Positions 9,003 to 17,531 of a stretch of DNA of 64,000 nt are shown here, piece after piece. The notes under the pieces are model-generated. The model saw nothing but the letters and a program-made list of their open reading frames with translations. It made no database searches and was not told the DNA's origin. The translations under genes and the position numbers were made by a program. The first letter of the stretch is position 1; each line of letters opens with the position of its first letter. Source of the DNA: Pseudomonas maioricensis (GTDB taxonomy: Bacteria > Pseudomonadota > Gammaproteobacteria > Pseudomonadales > Pseudomonadaceae); the NCBI RefSeq assembly GCF_022790535.1, contig NZ_LOHG01000006.1:173370-237369 (forward strand). Reading direction: 5' to 3'.

Positions 9003-9091
9003 TGTGGGAGCAGAGCTTGCTCGCGATAAGGCTGGATGCGGTTCAAATTAGATTGCGTCCAGCCTTATCGCGAGCAAGCTCTGCTCCCACA
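9003..9091. repeat. REP hairpin, GTGGGAGCAGAGCTTGCTCG family
   Basis: The left arm TGTGGGAGCAGAGCTTGCTC plus GCGATAAGGCTGGA pairs with its exact complement ending in TGCTCCCACA at 9091. The copy at 50501-50589 is nearly identical over both arms. It lies in the gap between the convergent gcd and globin genes. Confidence 0.9.
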
Positions 9092-9122
9092 GGTATCATC
9101 CCCTTTAGAGTTTTGCGTCGAT

Positions 9123-9542
9123 TTACTTCTCGATCACGTCACCGCGCATCGGCGCAAGCCGGGCGATCAATCGATTCTGGTTGGGTACTGAGATACCTTC
9201 GGCATCCATGGCGTCAATCAGGTTTTCAACCAGGGCATTGAAATCACTGCGCGTCAGTTTCTGGCCCTTATGGGCTTCAGCCATAGTGTCACCGGTGTAC
9301 TTACACGGGCCACCCGCTTCAACACACAACTGCTCAACCAGCTTGTCACGCAGCCGCACGATATCGATCTTCTTGAAGTGCTCGCCGATACGCTTATCTT
9401 TTACCGAAGTGATGAGCAAGCCTTCGACAATGCGCTGAATGCCGGCACGCTGCCCCAGTGCTTGGTAAAGACTGTCATCCTTGGGCGGTTGTTGAGCACA
9501 ACCGACCAGCAATGCAAACAGAAACCAGCTCAGCAGGCGCAT
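9123..9542 (-). CDS. Group 1 truncated haemoglobin with lipoprotein signal
   Basis: 139 residues. The sequence opens with a lipoprotein signal (MRLLSWFLFALLVGC; lipobox LVGC, Cys15; residue +2 is Ala, which favours the outer membrane). A truncated globin domain follows from about residue 25 (SLYQALGQRAGIQRIVEGLL). The proximal haem ligand is likely His91 in MAEAHKGQKLT, and HFKKID near residue 55 corresponds to the distal/CD region. Truncated globins bind O2 or NO and are normally cytosolic, so a lipid-anchored one is unusual. It is the last gene of a four-gene minus-strand operon (2 bp after DUF3034). Confidence 0.85.
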   Translation of the reverse strand: MRLLSWFLFALLVGCAQQPPKDDSLYQALGQRAGIQRIVEGLLITSVKDKRIGEHFKKIDIVRLRDKLVEQLCVEAGGPCKYTGDTMAEAHKGQKLTRSDFNALVENLIDAMDAEGISVPNQNRLIARLAPMRGDVIEK

Positions 9543-9544
9543 GA

Positions 9545-10408
9545 TCAGAAACTCCCCTGAATGGACAGATAGGCCCCGTTCTGGTTTTCAAGCGTAGCGA
9601 TTTCTCCTAGCTTGGCGTAAGCCAGCACCACGGAGAGATGCTTGTTAGGGAAATAGCCCACAAACAAATCAGCCCAATCGCTCTCACCGGCAAAAGAAAG
9701 GTTGTCCGGTTTCTCACGATACTCAACACCCACAGCCCAGTGCGGATTGAACAGCACAGCGACCGACCCCTCCTTGAGCACACTGCGGGTATCGCGACGA
9801 TCACCACCGAAGCCCAGCAAACCGGTTTCATTGGCGCGGCTGTAACGCACACCGCCGTTGACCACCAGGTTGTAACCAAACGCCGCCCCCATGAACAGAC
9901 GACTGGCAGTCAGGTAACCCTCGACGTCCGAATCACGCTTGGCGCCAATGAGGCTGGGGATCAGGAAGTCATTCTGCTTCTTGTACTCAATACCCAACGA
10001 CACTTGCGGCAAGGTGTCGTAGATCAAGTCACCAAACAATCGCACCTTCACACCGAAGATATCCTGGGTCAGGTTGTCTTCCGGCAAGCTCAAATCTCTT
10101 TGCAGCGTCCCAAGGTCGAAACGCTGATGGGCGTAAGACAATTCCACGCGGTTGCCATAAGCGACCGACATGCCTGCTACGTCCAGCGTGTAATCCGGCA
10201 GGTCGACATGGGTCGCAAAGACGCTGGTGCCCCACTCGCCCTGTTCGCCATAACCGGTCAGCACGGCCCACGGCGTAATACCGCCGCCCGCCGCCCCCTC
10301 GATACTGGAAGCGCCTCCGGTCGCAATCAAACGACCGTTGTCAGCCTCTGCAACTGGCATGAAGGCGCCCAGAACACAGCTCAGCACGACCGAATATTTG
10401 TAATTCAT
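9545..10408 (-). CDS. DUF3034 family protein, probable outer-membrane beta-barrel
   Basis: 287 residues with a signal peptide (cleavage after about residue 22, PVAEA). The mature protein has alternating polar/hydrophobic strands and ends in SIQGSF, a C-terminal Phe typical of barrel proteins. Family blocks include RLIATGGASSIEGAAGGGIT, PWAVLTGYG and DIFGVKVRLFGDLIYDTLPQ. DUF3034 has no established function. It sits between the c-di-GMP phosphodiesterase (3 bp upstream) and the globin (2 bp downstream), so it almost certainly shares their transcript. The barrel assignment is inference from sequence pattern. Confidence 0.8.
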   Translation of the reverse strand: MNYKYSVVLSCVLGAFMPVAEADNGRLIATGGASSIEGAAGGGITPWAVLTGYGEQGEWGTSVFATHVDLPDYTLDVAGMSVAYGNRVELSYAHQRFDLGTLQRDLSLPEDNLTQDIFGVKVRLFGDLIYDTLPQVSLGIEYKKQNDFLIPSLIGAKRDSDVEGYLTASRLFMGAAFGYNLVVNGGVRYSRANETGLLGFGGDRRDTRSVLKEGSVAVLFNPHWAVGVEYREKPDNLSFAGESDWADLFVGYFPNKHLSVVLAYAKLGEIATLENQNGAYLSIQGSF

Positions 10409-10411
10409 AGC

Positions 10412-12763
10412 TCAATGGACCATCAGGCTGGGTGAGGACAAGGACTTGGCCATCCAGGCCTCGAAGGCGACTGCGGGGAGTGGACGGCTGATCAGGTAAC
10501 CCTGAGCCGTATCGCAGTGCCAGCGCTCCAGTAACTTGAGACTGTGTTCATATTCAACGCCTTCGGCGACCACCTTGAGCCCAAGGTTATGGCTCATTTC
10601 GATGGTAGAGCGCACGATCACCGCGTCTTCGCTGGTTTCATCCAGATTACGCACGAACGACTGATCGATTTTCAGCTCCTGCACCGGTAGCCGCTTGAGG
10701 TGCGCCAGTGATGAGTAGCCAGTGCCGAAGTCATCCACCGACAGGCTGATGCCCAGGTCGCGCAGACGATTTAGCACGACCAGTGCGTGCTCGGGCTCAC
10801 GCATCACAGCACTCTCGGTAATTTCGAAAATCAACTGCTCGGCGGGTACCTGATGCTGCCTGAGAAGCCTGATCACGCGGTCGACCAAGTGTTCACCGAG
10901 CAAGTCATCGGCGGAAATATTCACCGAAACCTGCAAGTACAGGCCGCGCGTTGTCCACTCGGCCAATTGGCGCATCGACTCTTCGATGACCCAATTGGTC
11001 AGCAGGTGAATACTGCCAGTGCGCTCCGCCAATACGATGAATTCTGCCGGCGATACGTTGCCGAATTTCGGATGTGTCCAGCGCAACAGGGCTTCGGCCT
11101 GACGCACAGTTCCTTGCCGGATATCCAGCTTTGGCTGGTAATGAAGCATGAGTTCGCCATTTTTCGCGGCATGACGCAGATCGCGAATCAAACTGATCTG
11201 GCGCTGGTGAGCAAGATCCCGACCGTCCTGATAAACCTGCAAACGGCCCGGCAGATTCGCCGCGTCCTGACGCGCAATGGCTGCACGCCTGAATAACTCG
11301 TCAGAGGACGAAGCATGCTCTGGAAAGTTGGCAATGCCGATACTGCATTCCAGCGTTACGTCGTTGCCATCCACATGCTGAGGCTGCCCCAGCAAACGTT
11401 GCAGCCGATCCGCACGGCCTACCGCGCCGTCGCTGCCCGTATGGTCCAGCAAAACCAGAAACTCATTGGCAGTCAAACGCGCCAGGGTATCGCCTGGTTG
11501 CAAGGTATCCTGCAACCGCTTGCCGATCTGCTGCAGCAATTGATCGACACCGGCAGCACCACACGCGTCGCTAATCGCCAGATAGTTATCGATGCCCAGA
11601 TACAGCAGCGTCATGGCCCGCTGCGCGGCAATGGAACTGCTCAGACGCTCCATCGCCAAGGCCCGATTGGGCAGACCGGTCAGAGGGTCATGCAGTGCGT
11701 TGTGGGCCAATTGGTCTTCACGAACCGCGATGCCTTGCTGCATCGTGTTGATGGCCACTGCCAACTGCCCCAGTTCGTCACTGCGAGCCAGTGTGACAGG
11801 GGTTTTATAATCGCCCTCACCGATACGCTTGGCGGCCTCCGCCAGTTCCTGAACTGGCTGGGAAACACTGCGGGCCAGCCCCAGAGTGCCGATCAGCGAG
11901 GCCAGCAGCGCAATGATCGAGATCCAGAAAATCTTCTCGTCCAGCGGCGCAAAGGCCAGCATCGCTTTATCAATCGGGCTTTGCAGCAGAGCAAAAACCT
12001 GCTCCTGCCCTCCGTCGATGGTGTCCAGCACCATGGTCTGGCTCAAGAAACTGAGGCCACCATGCTCGGTCATGTGCGCACGACTTTTAGCCGGGTCGAG
12101 CATCAGCTCTATCAGGCTGGCGTCCAGCTCGGCAGGTTGCGTGCTGATCAAATGCCCGGGCTCACCGTTCTCGACGGTGAGAAACGACACCTCAAGACCA
12201 CTGAGTGAGCGCAACGACTGGGCAAGTTCGGCATCCATGCTGAAGCCCATCACTACCCGACCGATAGGTAAAGGTGCCAGAACGGTGCTCTCTACCAGAA
12301 GATGAGGTACGCCAGCACCTGGGACGATCACCATGGACTGACCTTTGCGACGAGCATCACGCAAGGTCTGATCAAACGGGAATTTTGTACCTTCAACGAT
12401 TTGCGGGATGGTGCTGGCGACGACGGTGCCATCCATCCCCAGCAGAAACATGTCACTGGCGCTGATCCGGCTACCGTGGTTGAGCAGCACCGAACGAATG
12501 GTCGAAGCGTCGGAACTGGCGACGGCATCGCGAAACCCGAAGTCAGCCGAAACCAGTTGCACCCCATCACGCAGCCGCTTGCCCCGCATGTCCATCACAT
12601 CGGCGAATACCCGAGCGCCCACCTCCAGCTGGGTTTGCGCCTGGGAGCGAACAGCGTCGCCGGTTGCAGCCTTGACGGCGAGAAACACCGCCACGACTAC
12701 CACCAGCAGCAACGCGATGAGCACGCTGGCGATTCGCGCCTGAAAACTGGTACGCAGGTTCAT
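10412..12763 (-). CDS. Membrane-bound GGDEF/EAL protein, probable c-di-GMP phosphodiesterase
   Basis: 783 residues: membrane helix (about 12-34), periplasmic sensor region (35-272), second helix (about 276-298), HAMP linker (298-350), GGDEF-like domain (355-515) and EAL domain (530-770). The GGDEF site is degenerate (LTANEF in place of GGDEF), so cyclase activity is unlikely. The EAL domain keeps EALLRW, a conserved Asn in SVNIS, FEITE, DDFGTGYSSL, LKIDQSF, VAEGVE and QGYLISRP, so it should hydrolyse c-di-GMP. The start overlaps the stop of the upstream cupredoxin-like gene (ATGA), which suggests the periplasmic domain may sense a state set by that protein (inference). Confidence 0.9.
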   Translation of the reverse strand: MNLRTSFQARIASVLIALLLVVVVAVFLAVKAATGDAVRSQAQTQLEVGARVFADVMDMRGKRLRDGVQLVSADFGFRDAVASSDASTIRSVLLNHGSRISASDMFLLGMDGTVVASTIPQIVEGTKFPFDQTLRDARRKGQSMVIVPGAGVPHLLVESTVLAPLPIGRVVMGFSMDAELAQSLRSLSGLEVSFLTVENGEPGHLISTQPAELDASLIELMLDPAKSRAHMTEHGGLSFLSQTMVLDTIDGGQEQVFALLQSPIDKAMLAFAPLDEKIFWISIIALLASLIGTLGLARSVSQPVQELAEAAKRIGEGDYKTPVTLARSDELGQLAVAINTMQQGIAVREDQLAHNALHDPLTGLPNRALAMERLSSSIAAQRAMTLLYLGIDNYLAISDACGAAGVDQLLQQIGKRLQDTLQPGDTLARLTANEFLVLLDHTGSDGAVGRADRLQRLLGQPQHVDGNDVTLECSIGIANFPEHASSSDELFRRAAIARQDAANLPGRLQVYQDGRDLAHQRQISLIRDLRHAAKNGELMLHYQPKLDIRQGTVRQAEALLRWTHPKFGNVSPAEFIVLAERTGSIHLLTNWVIEESMRQLAEWTTRGLYLQVSVNISADDLLGEHLVDRVIRLLRQHQVPAEQLIFEITESAVMREPEHALVVLNRLRDLGISLSVDDFGTGYSSLAHLKRLPVQELKIDQSFVRNLDETSEDAVIVRSTIEMSHNLGLKVVAEGVEYEHSLKLLERWHCDTAQGYLISRPLPAVAFEAWMAKSLSSPSLMVH

Positions 12764-13434
12764 TGGTGGGCAGCTTTATGAAAAGCATCACCGAACGCGT
12801 CAGGGGCAGGCGCCGAGGACTTATCGTCATCGTCAGGCTCCACTTCCAGCTTGAAATCCTTACTCAACCCGGCAGCAGGCACATCAAAATCGCCACCACT
12901 GGCCGGTTGCATATCAATGGTCTTGGGGTGCCACAACGTCGCCGAGTAATGTCCTGCGGACATATCCTCAAATTTCACGACACCATTGGCATCGCTGACG
13001 GCGAACCAGGGTTCATCGGTAACGTAGATGTAACCGACCATCCAGTCGTGAATGTTGCACCCCAGTACCACGACTCCCGGCTTGTCGAACAACAGCGGAT
13101 CAGACGGAGTACCACTGTAGAGGCGCAGCTCAAAGCGCTTGGCCGGAGAAAACGAATAAACCTGATGGCGAATGTTGTCGCTGTTGGGGAATTTGACTTC
13201 CGTGTTGCTGTGGACTGCCAGAACCCGCGGCACAAACTCCTGATCGCGCTGATCCATGTCGGCTTTGAGCGCAACAGCACTCTTGCCCGGCGGCCCTTTC
13301 AGGGTAATGACGGCGTTGGGCAGCGGTTTGCCTTGCTGATCGACCACGCGGGCGGTCAACGTGGCAGCCGAGGCCGAGGCTGTACACAAAGCCAGGACAC
13401 AGCTCGAAACGATCAATGACAATAATTTGCTCAT
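12760..13434 (-). CDS. Periplasmic cupredoxin-like protein ('methylamine utilization' family)
   Basis: 224 residues from ATG 13434, where a signal peptide begins (MSKLLSLIVSSCVLAL...SASA); the frame runs 17 codons further upstream but without a signal. The mature protein has a carboxypeptidase-regulatory-like start (LTARVVDQQGKPLPNAVITL) leading into a plastocyanin fold. A full type I copper set is visible: His90 (NIRHQVY), Cys126, His129 and Met132 in VVLGCNIHDWMVG. Databases often name such proteins methylamine utilization proteins, but no mau genes are nearby. It is the first gene of the operon with the EAL protein, DUF3034 and globin. It probably binds copper and acts in electron transfer or redox sensing. 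Confidence 0.85.
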   Translation of the reverse strand: MSKLLSLIVSSCVLALCTASASAATLTARVVDQQGKPLPNAVITLKGPPGKSAVALKADMDQRDQEFVPRVLAVHSNTEVKFPNSDNIRHQVYSFSPAKRFELRLYSGTPSDPLLFDKPGVVVLGCNIHDWMVGYIYVTDEPWFAVSDANGVVKFEDMSAGHYSATLWHPKTIDMQPASGGDFDVPAAGLSKDFKLEVEPDDDDKSSAPAPDAFGDAFHKAAHQ

Positions 13435-13699
13435 AACCTCAATCCACAACGGCAAAGCCGGATAAAACAGCGCCAGCCTTGGCAACGAAGGGTCTCAACG
13501 CAGAGTAGCTGCGGTGAGACAGAAGATCACGCACTGTGAAGAGGCATTTGGCCATCATCGATGACGATTCGACGAAAGGTAGTTCCGGCGCCATGAATGG
13601 CTTGTTTTTCCTTCCTCTCAATAGGCTATCGACAGGAGCCATTGAAACCTGAGGGCGACTGCCCCATCTAAGCACCATGTTCAATTGTGCAGGTGCCCC

Positions 13700-16120
13700 A
13701 TGAGCGACCAGCAAGCAGACTCACGAGATTTGCCAGACGACGTAGAAGCCGAGCCCGAAGTAACGCTGAGTTCCAGCAGCACCACGCTCGCTTTGCCTGG
13801 GCAGAACCTGCCGGACAAGGTCTATATCATCCCGATTCACAACCGCCCTTTCTTCCCGGCTCAGGTATTGCCGGTGATCGTCAACGAAGAGCCCTGGGCC
13901 GAAACACTGGAGCTGGTCAGCAAATCTGATCACCACTCTCTGGCGCTGTTCTTTATGGACACGCCACCTGAAGACCCGCGGCACTTCAATACCGGGGCTT
14001 TGCCGGAGTACGGCACTCTGGTCAAGGTGCACCACGCCAGCCGTGAAAACGGCAAACTGCAGTTCGTCGCCCAGGGCCTTAGCCGGGTACGGATCAAAAC
14101 CTGGCTCAAGCATCATCGCCCGCCTTATCTGGTGGAAGTCGAATACCCACATCAGCCCAACGAGCCGACCGATGAGGTCAAGGCTTACGGCATGGCCTTG
14201 ATCAATGCCATCAAAGAGCTGCTGCCGCTCAACCCGCTGTACAGCGAAGAGCTGAAAAACTACCTCAATCGCTTCAGCCCCAACGATCCGTCGCCGCTGA
14301 CAGACTTCGCCGCCGCATTGACCTCCGCCACCGGTGTCGAGCTACAACAGGTCCTCGACTGCGTCCCGATGCTCAAACGCATGGAAAAAGTCCTGCCCAT
14401 GCTGCGTAAGGAAGTCGAAGTCGCGCGCCTGCAAAAGGAAATTTCCGCCGAGGTAAACCGCAAGATCGGTGAGCACCAGCGCGAGTTCTTTCTCAAGGAG
14501 CAACTCAAGGTTATCCAGCAGGAGCTGGGCCTGAGCAAAGACGACCGCAGCGCCGACATCGAACAGTTCGAAGCGCGCCTGGAAGGCAAAACCCTGCCCG
14601 CGCAGGCCCGCAAGCGCATCGATGAGGAAATAAACAAACTCAAGGTGCTGGAAACCGGTTCTCCGGAATATGCGGTCACCCGTAACTATCTGGACTGGGC
14701 CAGTTCAGTACCCTGGGGTGTTTTCGGCAAAGACAAACTGGATCTCAAGCACGCCCGTAAAGTGCTGGATCAACACCACGCGGGCCTGGACGACATCAAG
14801 TCGCGGATCCTCGAGTTCCTCGCCGTCGGAGCCTATAAAGGCGAGATCAGCGGGTCCATCGTGTTGCTGGTGGGTCCGCCTGGGGTTGGCAAGACCAGCG
14901 TCGGACGCTCGATTGCGGAATCGCTTGGCCGCCCGTTCTATCGCTTCAGCGTCGGCGGCATGCGTGACGAGGCCGAGATCAAGGGCCACCGTCGCACCTA
15001 TATTGGCGCCCAGCCGGGCAAGCTGGTACAGGCGCTCAAGGATATGGAAGTCATGAACCCGGTCATCATGCTCGATGAAATCGACAAGATGGGCCAGAGC
15101 TTCCAGGGCGATCCGGCTTCAGCCCTGCTGGAAACCCTGGATCCGGAGCAGAACGTCGAATTCCTCGATCACTACCTGGACCTGCGTCTGGACCTGTCGA
15201 AAGTGCTATTCGTCTGCACTGCCAACACCCTGGATTCAATCCCCGGCCCACTGCTTGACCGGATGGAAGTCATTCGTCTGTCGGGTTACATCACCGAAGA
15301 AAAACTCGCCATCGCCAAGCGCCACTTATGGCCCAAGCAGCTGGAGAAGGCTGGTGTCTCCAAGGGCAGCCTCAGCATCAGCGACACGGCGCTGCGCGCG
15401 ATCATTGAAGGTTATGCGCGGGAAGCCGGAGTCCGGCAACTTGAAAAACAGCTGAGCAAAGTTGTACGCAAGGCTGTAGTGAAGTTGATTGATGAGCCCA
15501 AGTCGACCATCAAGATCGGCCCCAAGGACCTTGAAGCATCGCTGGGCATGGCGGTATTCCGTAACGAACGAGTGTTGGCCGGCACTGGAGTTATCACCGG
15601 CCTGGCCTGGACCAGCATGGGCGGCGCGACCCTGCCGATTGAAGCGACGCGGATTCACACCCTCAATCGTGGCTTCAAACTCACCGGGCAACTGGGCGAC
15701 GTGATGAAAGAGTCAGCGGAAATCGCTTACAGCTACGTCAGCTCGAACCTCAAGCAATTCGGTGGCGATCCGACCTTCTTCGACGAAGCGTTCGTGCATT
15801 TGCACGTTCCCGAAGGCGCTACCCCGAAAGATGGTCCAAGCGCAGGGGTAACGATGGCGAGCGCCCTGTTGTCGCTGGCCCGCAACCAGGCGCCGAAAAA
15901 AGGCGTGGCCATGACGGGTGAGCTGACCCTCACCGGGCATGTATTGCCGATTGGCGGCGTACGAGAGAAAGTCATCGCGGCGCGGCGCCAGAAGATCAAT
16001 GAACTGATCCTCCCGGAACCTAACCGCGGCAACTTCGAAGAGCTGCCGGACTACCTGAAAGAAGGCATCACCGTGCACTTCGCCAAGCGCTTTGCGGATG
16101 TGGCGAAGGTGTTGTTTTAA
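13700..16120 (+). CDS. asrA: ATP-dependent Lon-type protease, AsrA-like second Lon
   Basis: 806 residues from ATG 13700; the TTG at 13685 is not supported. An N-terminal LON substrate domain starts at about residue 40 (VYIIPIHNRPFFPAQVLPVI). An AAA+ domain carries Walker A GPPGVGKTS (392-400) and Walker B VIMLDEIDKMG. The protease domain has the Ser714 (PKDGPSAG) / Lys757 (GGVREKVIAARR) dyad. It is a cytosolic quality-control protease. The neighbouring icp gene and the order relative to cmoAB-pdxJ match PAO1 PA0779 (AsrA, a heat-shock activator) as I recall it. It is therefore probably the second Lon of the genome, not the clpX-linked one. Confidence 0.85.
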   Translation: MSDQQADSRDLPDDVEAEPEVTLSSSSTTLALPGQNLPDKVYIIPIHNRPFFPAQVLPVIVNEEPWAETLELVSKSDHHSLALFFMDTPPEDPRHFNTGALPEYGTLVKVHHASRENGKLQFVAQGLSRVRIKTWLKHHRPPYLVEVEYPHQPNEPTDEVKAYGMALINAIKELLPLNPLYSEELKNYLNRFSPNDPSPLTDFAAALTSATGVELQQVLDCVPMLKRMEKVLPMLRKEVEVARLQKEISAEVNRKIGEHQREFFLKEQLKVIQQELGLSKDDRSADIEQFEARLEGKTLPAQARKRIDEEINKLKVLETGSPEYAVTRNYLDWASSVPWGVFGKDKLDLKHARKVLDQHHAGLDDIKSRILEFLAVGAYKGEISGSIVLLVGPPGVGKTSVGRSIAESLGRPFYRFSVGGMRDEAEIKGHRRTYIGAQPGKLVQALKDMEVMNPVIMLDEIDKMGQSFQGDPASALLETLDPEQNVEFLDHYLDLRLDLSKVLFVCTANTLDSIPGPLLDRMEVIRLSGYITEEKLAIAKRHLWPKQLEKAGVSKGSLSISDTALRAIIEGYAREAGVRQLEKQLSKVVRKAVVKLIDEPKSTIKIGPKDLEASLGMAVFRNERVLAGTGVITGLAWTSMGGATLPIEATRIHTLNRGFKLTGQLGDVMKESAEIAYSYVSSNLKQFGGDPTFFDEAFVHLHVPEGATPKDGPSAGVTMASALLSLARNQAPKKGVAMTGELTLTGHVLPIGGVREKVIAARRQKINELILPEPNRGNFEELPDYLKEGITVHFAKRFADVAKVLF

Positions 16121-16136
16121 CGGGCGATATTACCCT

Positions 16137-16224
16137 TGTGGGAGCTGGGCTTGCCCGCGATAAAGCTAACGCGATCTAACTGATGTTTGCGTCATATCTA
16201 TCGCGGGCAAGCCCCTCTCCCACA
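16137..16224. repeat. REP hairpin, GTGGGAGCTGGGCTTGCCCG family
   Basis: The left arm TGTGGGAGCTGGGCTTGCCC plus GCGAT pairs with the right arm ATCGCGGGCAAGCCCCTCTC plus CCACA, with small mismatches near the middle. It lies between asrA and icp. Confidence 0.85.
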
Positions 16225-16302
16225 GAGGCGCACCCTCTAACACTCTCCCACACCCACAACTCATCGGTTATGCTCCGGTCTCGTTCGAAGACCGGAGCCA
16301 CC

Positions 16303-16695
16303 ATGCCACCTGCCCGTCTGCTTGCCCTGCTAAGCCTGTCGCTGCTCACCGCGTGCGCGCAACAACCCAAACACATCGTCACCCTCGAAGATCAAAGCGA
16401 CTGCCCGCTGCCTCTCAAAACCGGGCAAACCTTGATCTTGAGCCTTCCCAGTTCGCCCACCACCGGATATCGCTGGCAAATCCAGGACGCTGCGCCATCC
16501 ATCCTGCGTAGCCTCGGACCTGAGGTCTACAGCAACTCCGATGACCGCAACACGGTCGGCAGTGCCGGGCAATCGGTCTGGCGCTACCAGGCCTCGACGG
16601 CGGGGACCGGGCGTTTGTTGATGGTCTATCAACAGCCCTGGGCACCGGAAGTCCCTCCGGAACAGACCTTCGACTGCGCCATTACCGTCAACTGA
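16303..16695 (+). CDS. icp: Chagasin-like inhibitor of cysteine peptidases (I42), lipoprotein
   Basis: 130 residues from ATG 16303. The N-terminus is a lipoprotein signal (MPPARLLALLSLSLLTAC, Cys18). The mature domain has the I42 inhibitor loops: SPTTGYRW (the NPTTGY-type loop 2) and the late QQPWAPE (RPW-type loop). These loops block papain-like cysteine peptidases. In P. aeruginosa the corresponding gene (PA0778, icp) likewise sits next to the Lon paralogue, as I recall. The natural target here is unknown; no papain-like peptidase is visible in this window. Confidence 0.85.
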   Translation: MPPARLLALLSLSLLTACAQQPKHIVTLEDQSDCPLPLKTGQTLILSLPSSPTTGYRWQIQDAAPSILRSLGPEVYSNSDDRNTVGSAGQSVWRYQASTAGTGRLLMVYQQPWAPEVPPEQTFDCAITVN

Positions 16696-16787
16696 GCAGG
16701 ATTTCCTGTCGTTCGATGAGATGAGGTTTCGGCCGAGGCGCGGATTTGGCTAAAATGCCGCACTTTTCAGCCCCCGCCGGAACCACC

Positions 16788-17531
16788 GTGAGCAAAGAAC
16801 CAGACCGCATTTTCGCCCAGCCCCTTGCCCAGGTGCCGGACTTCGCCTTCAACGAGGACGTGGTGCGGGTCTTCCCGGACATGATCAAGCGCTCGGTGCC
16901 CGGTTATCCAACGATTGTCGAAAACCTTGGCGTGCTGTCGGCGCAATTTGCCCAACCCGACAGTGTCCTGTATGACTTGGGGAGTTCACTGGGTGCTGTG
17001 ACGCAAGCCTTGCGCCGCCATGTACGAGTAGACGGCTGCAAGGTGATCGCTGTTGATAACTCAGCGGCCATGGTCGAACGCTGCCGTGAATACCTGAACG
17101 CTCAGGACTCGATGTTCCAAGAGTTACTGCCGGTGCAGGTGATTGAGGGCGACATCCTGGCCCTTGAGTTCGAACCCGCTTCAGTGGTGGCACTCAACTT
17201 CACCCTGCAATTCATTGCGCCCGAAGAACGCTTGGCGCTGCTAGGCCGTATTCGTCAGGCACTGGTGCCGGGTGGCGCGCTGATTCTGTCTGAAAAGCTG
17301 CGTTTCACTGATGAGCAAGAACACACTTTGCTCACCGATTTGCACATCGCGTTCAAACGCGCCAACGGCTACAGCGAACTGGAAATCGCCCAGAAGCGCA
17401 GCGCCATCGAAAACGTGATGAAACCCGACAGCCTCGAAGAACACCGCCAACGCCTGCTCGACGCGGGCTTTTCCAAGGTGGTCCCGTGGTTCCAGTGCCT
17501 TAACTTTGCCTCGTTGATTGCCCTGCCATGA
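16788..17531 (+). CDS. cmoA: Carboxy-S-adenosyl-L-methionine synthase CmoA
   Basis: 247 residues from GTG 16788, which gives the family length and start ([29 protein letters not shown] in CmoA order). The Rossmann methyltransferase fold has the SAM loop [19 protein letters not shown]. It makes carboxy-SAM from SAM and prephenate, which CmoB uses to modify the wobble uridine of tRNA (cmo5U34). It is followed directly by cmoB with a 4-bp ATGA overlap, so the two are co-translated. The frame extends 14 codons upstream but without conservation. Confidence 0.95.
   Translation: MSKEPDRIFAQPLAQVPDFAFNEDVVRVFPDMIKRSVPGYPTIVENLGVLSAQFAQPDSVLYDLGSSLGAVTQALRRHVRVDGCKVIAVDNSAAMVERCREYLNAQDSMFQELLPVQVIEGDILALEFEPASVVALNFTLQFIAPEERLALLGRIRQALVPGGALILSEKLRFTDEQEHTLLTDLHIAFKRANGYSELEIAQKRSAIENVMKPDSLEEHRQRLLDAGFSKVVPWFQCLNFASLIALP

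Noticed and set aside
12760..13434. Methylamine utilisation function for the cupredoxin-like gene
   Set aside because: The name comes from remote similarity; no methylamine dehydrogenase or mau genes are present nearby.
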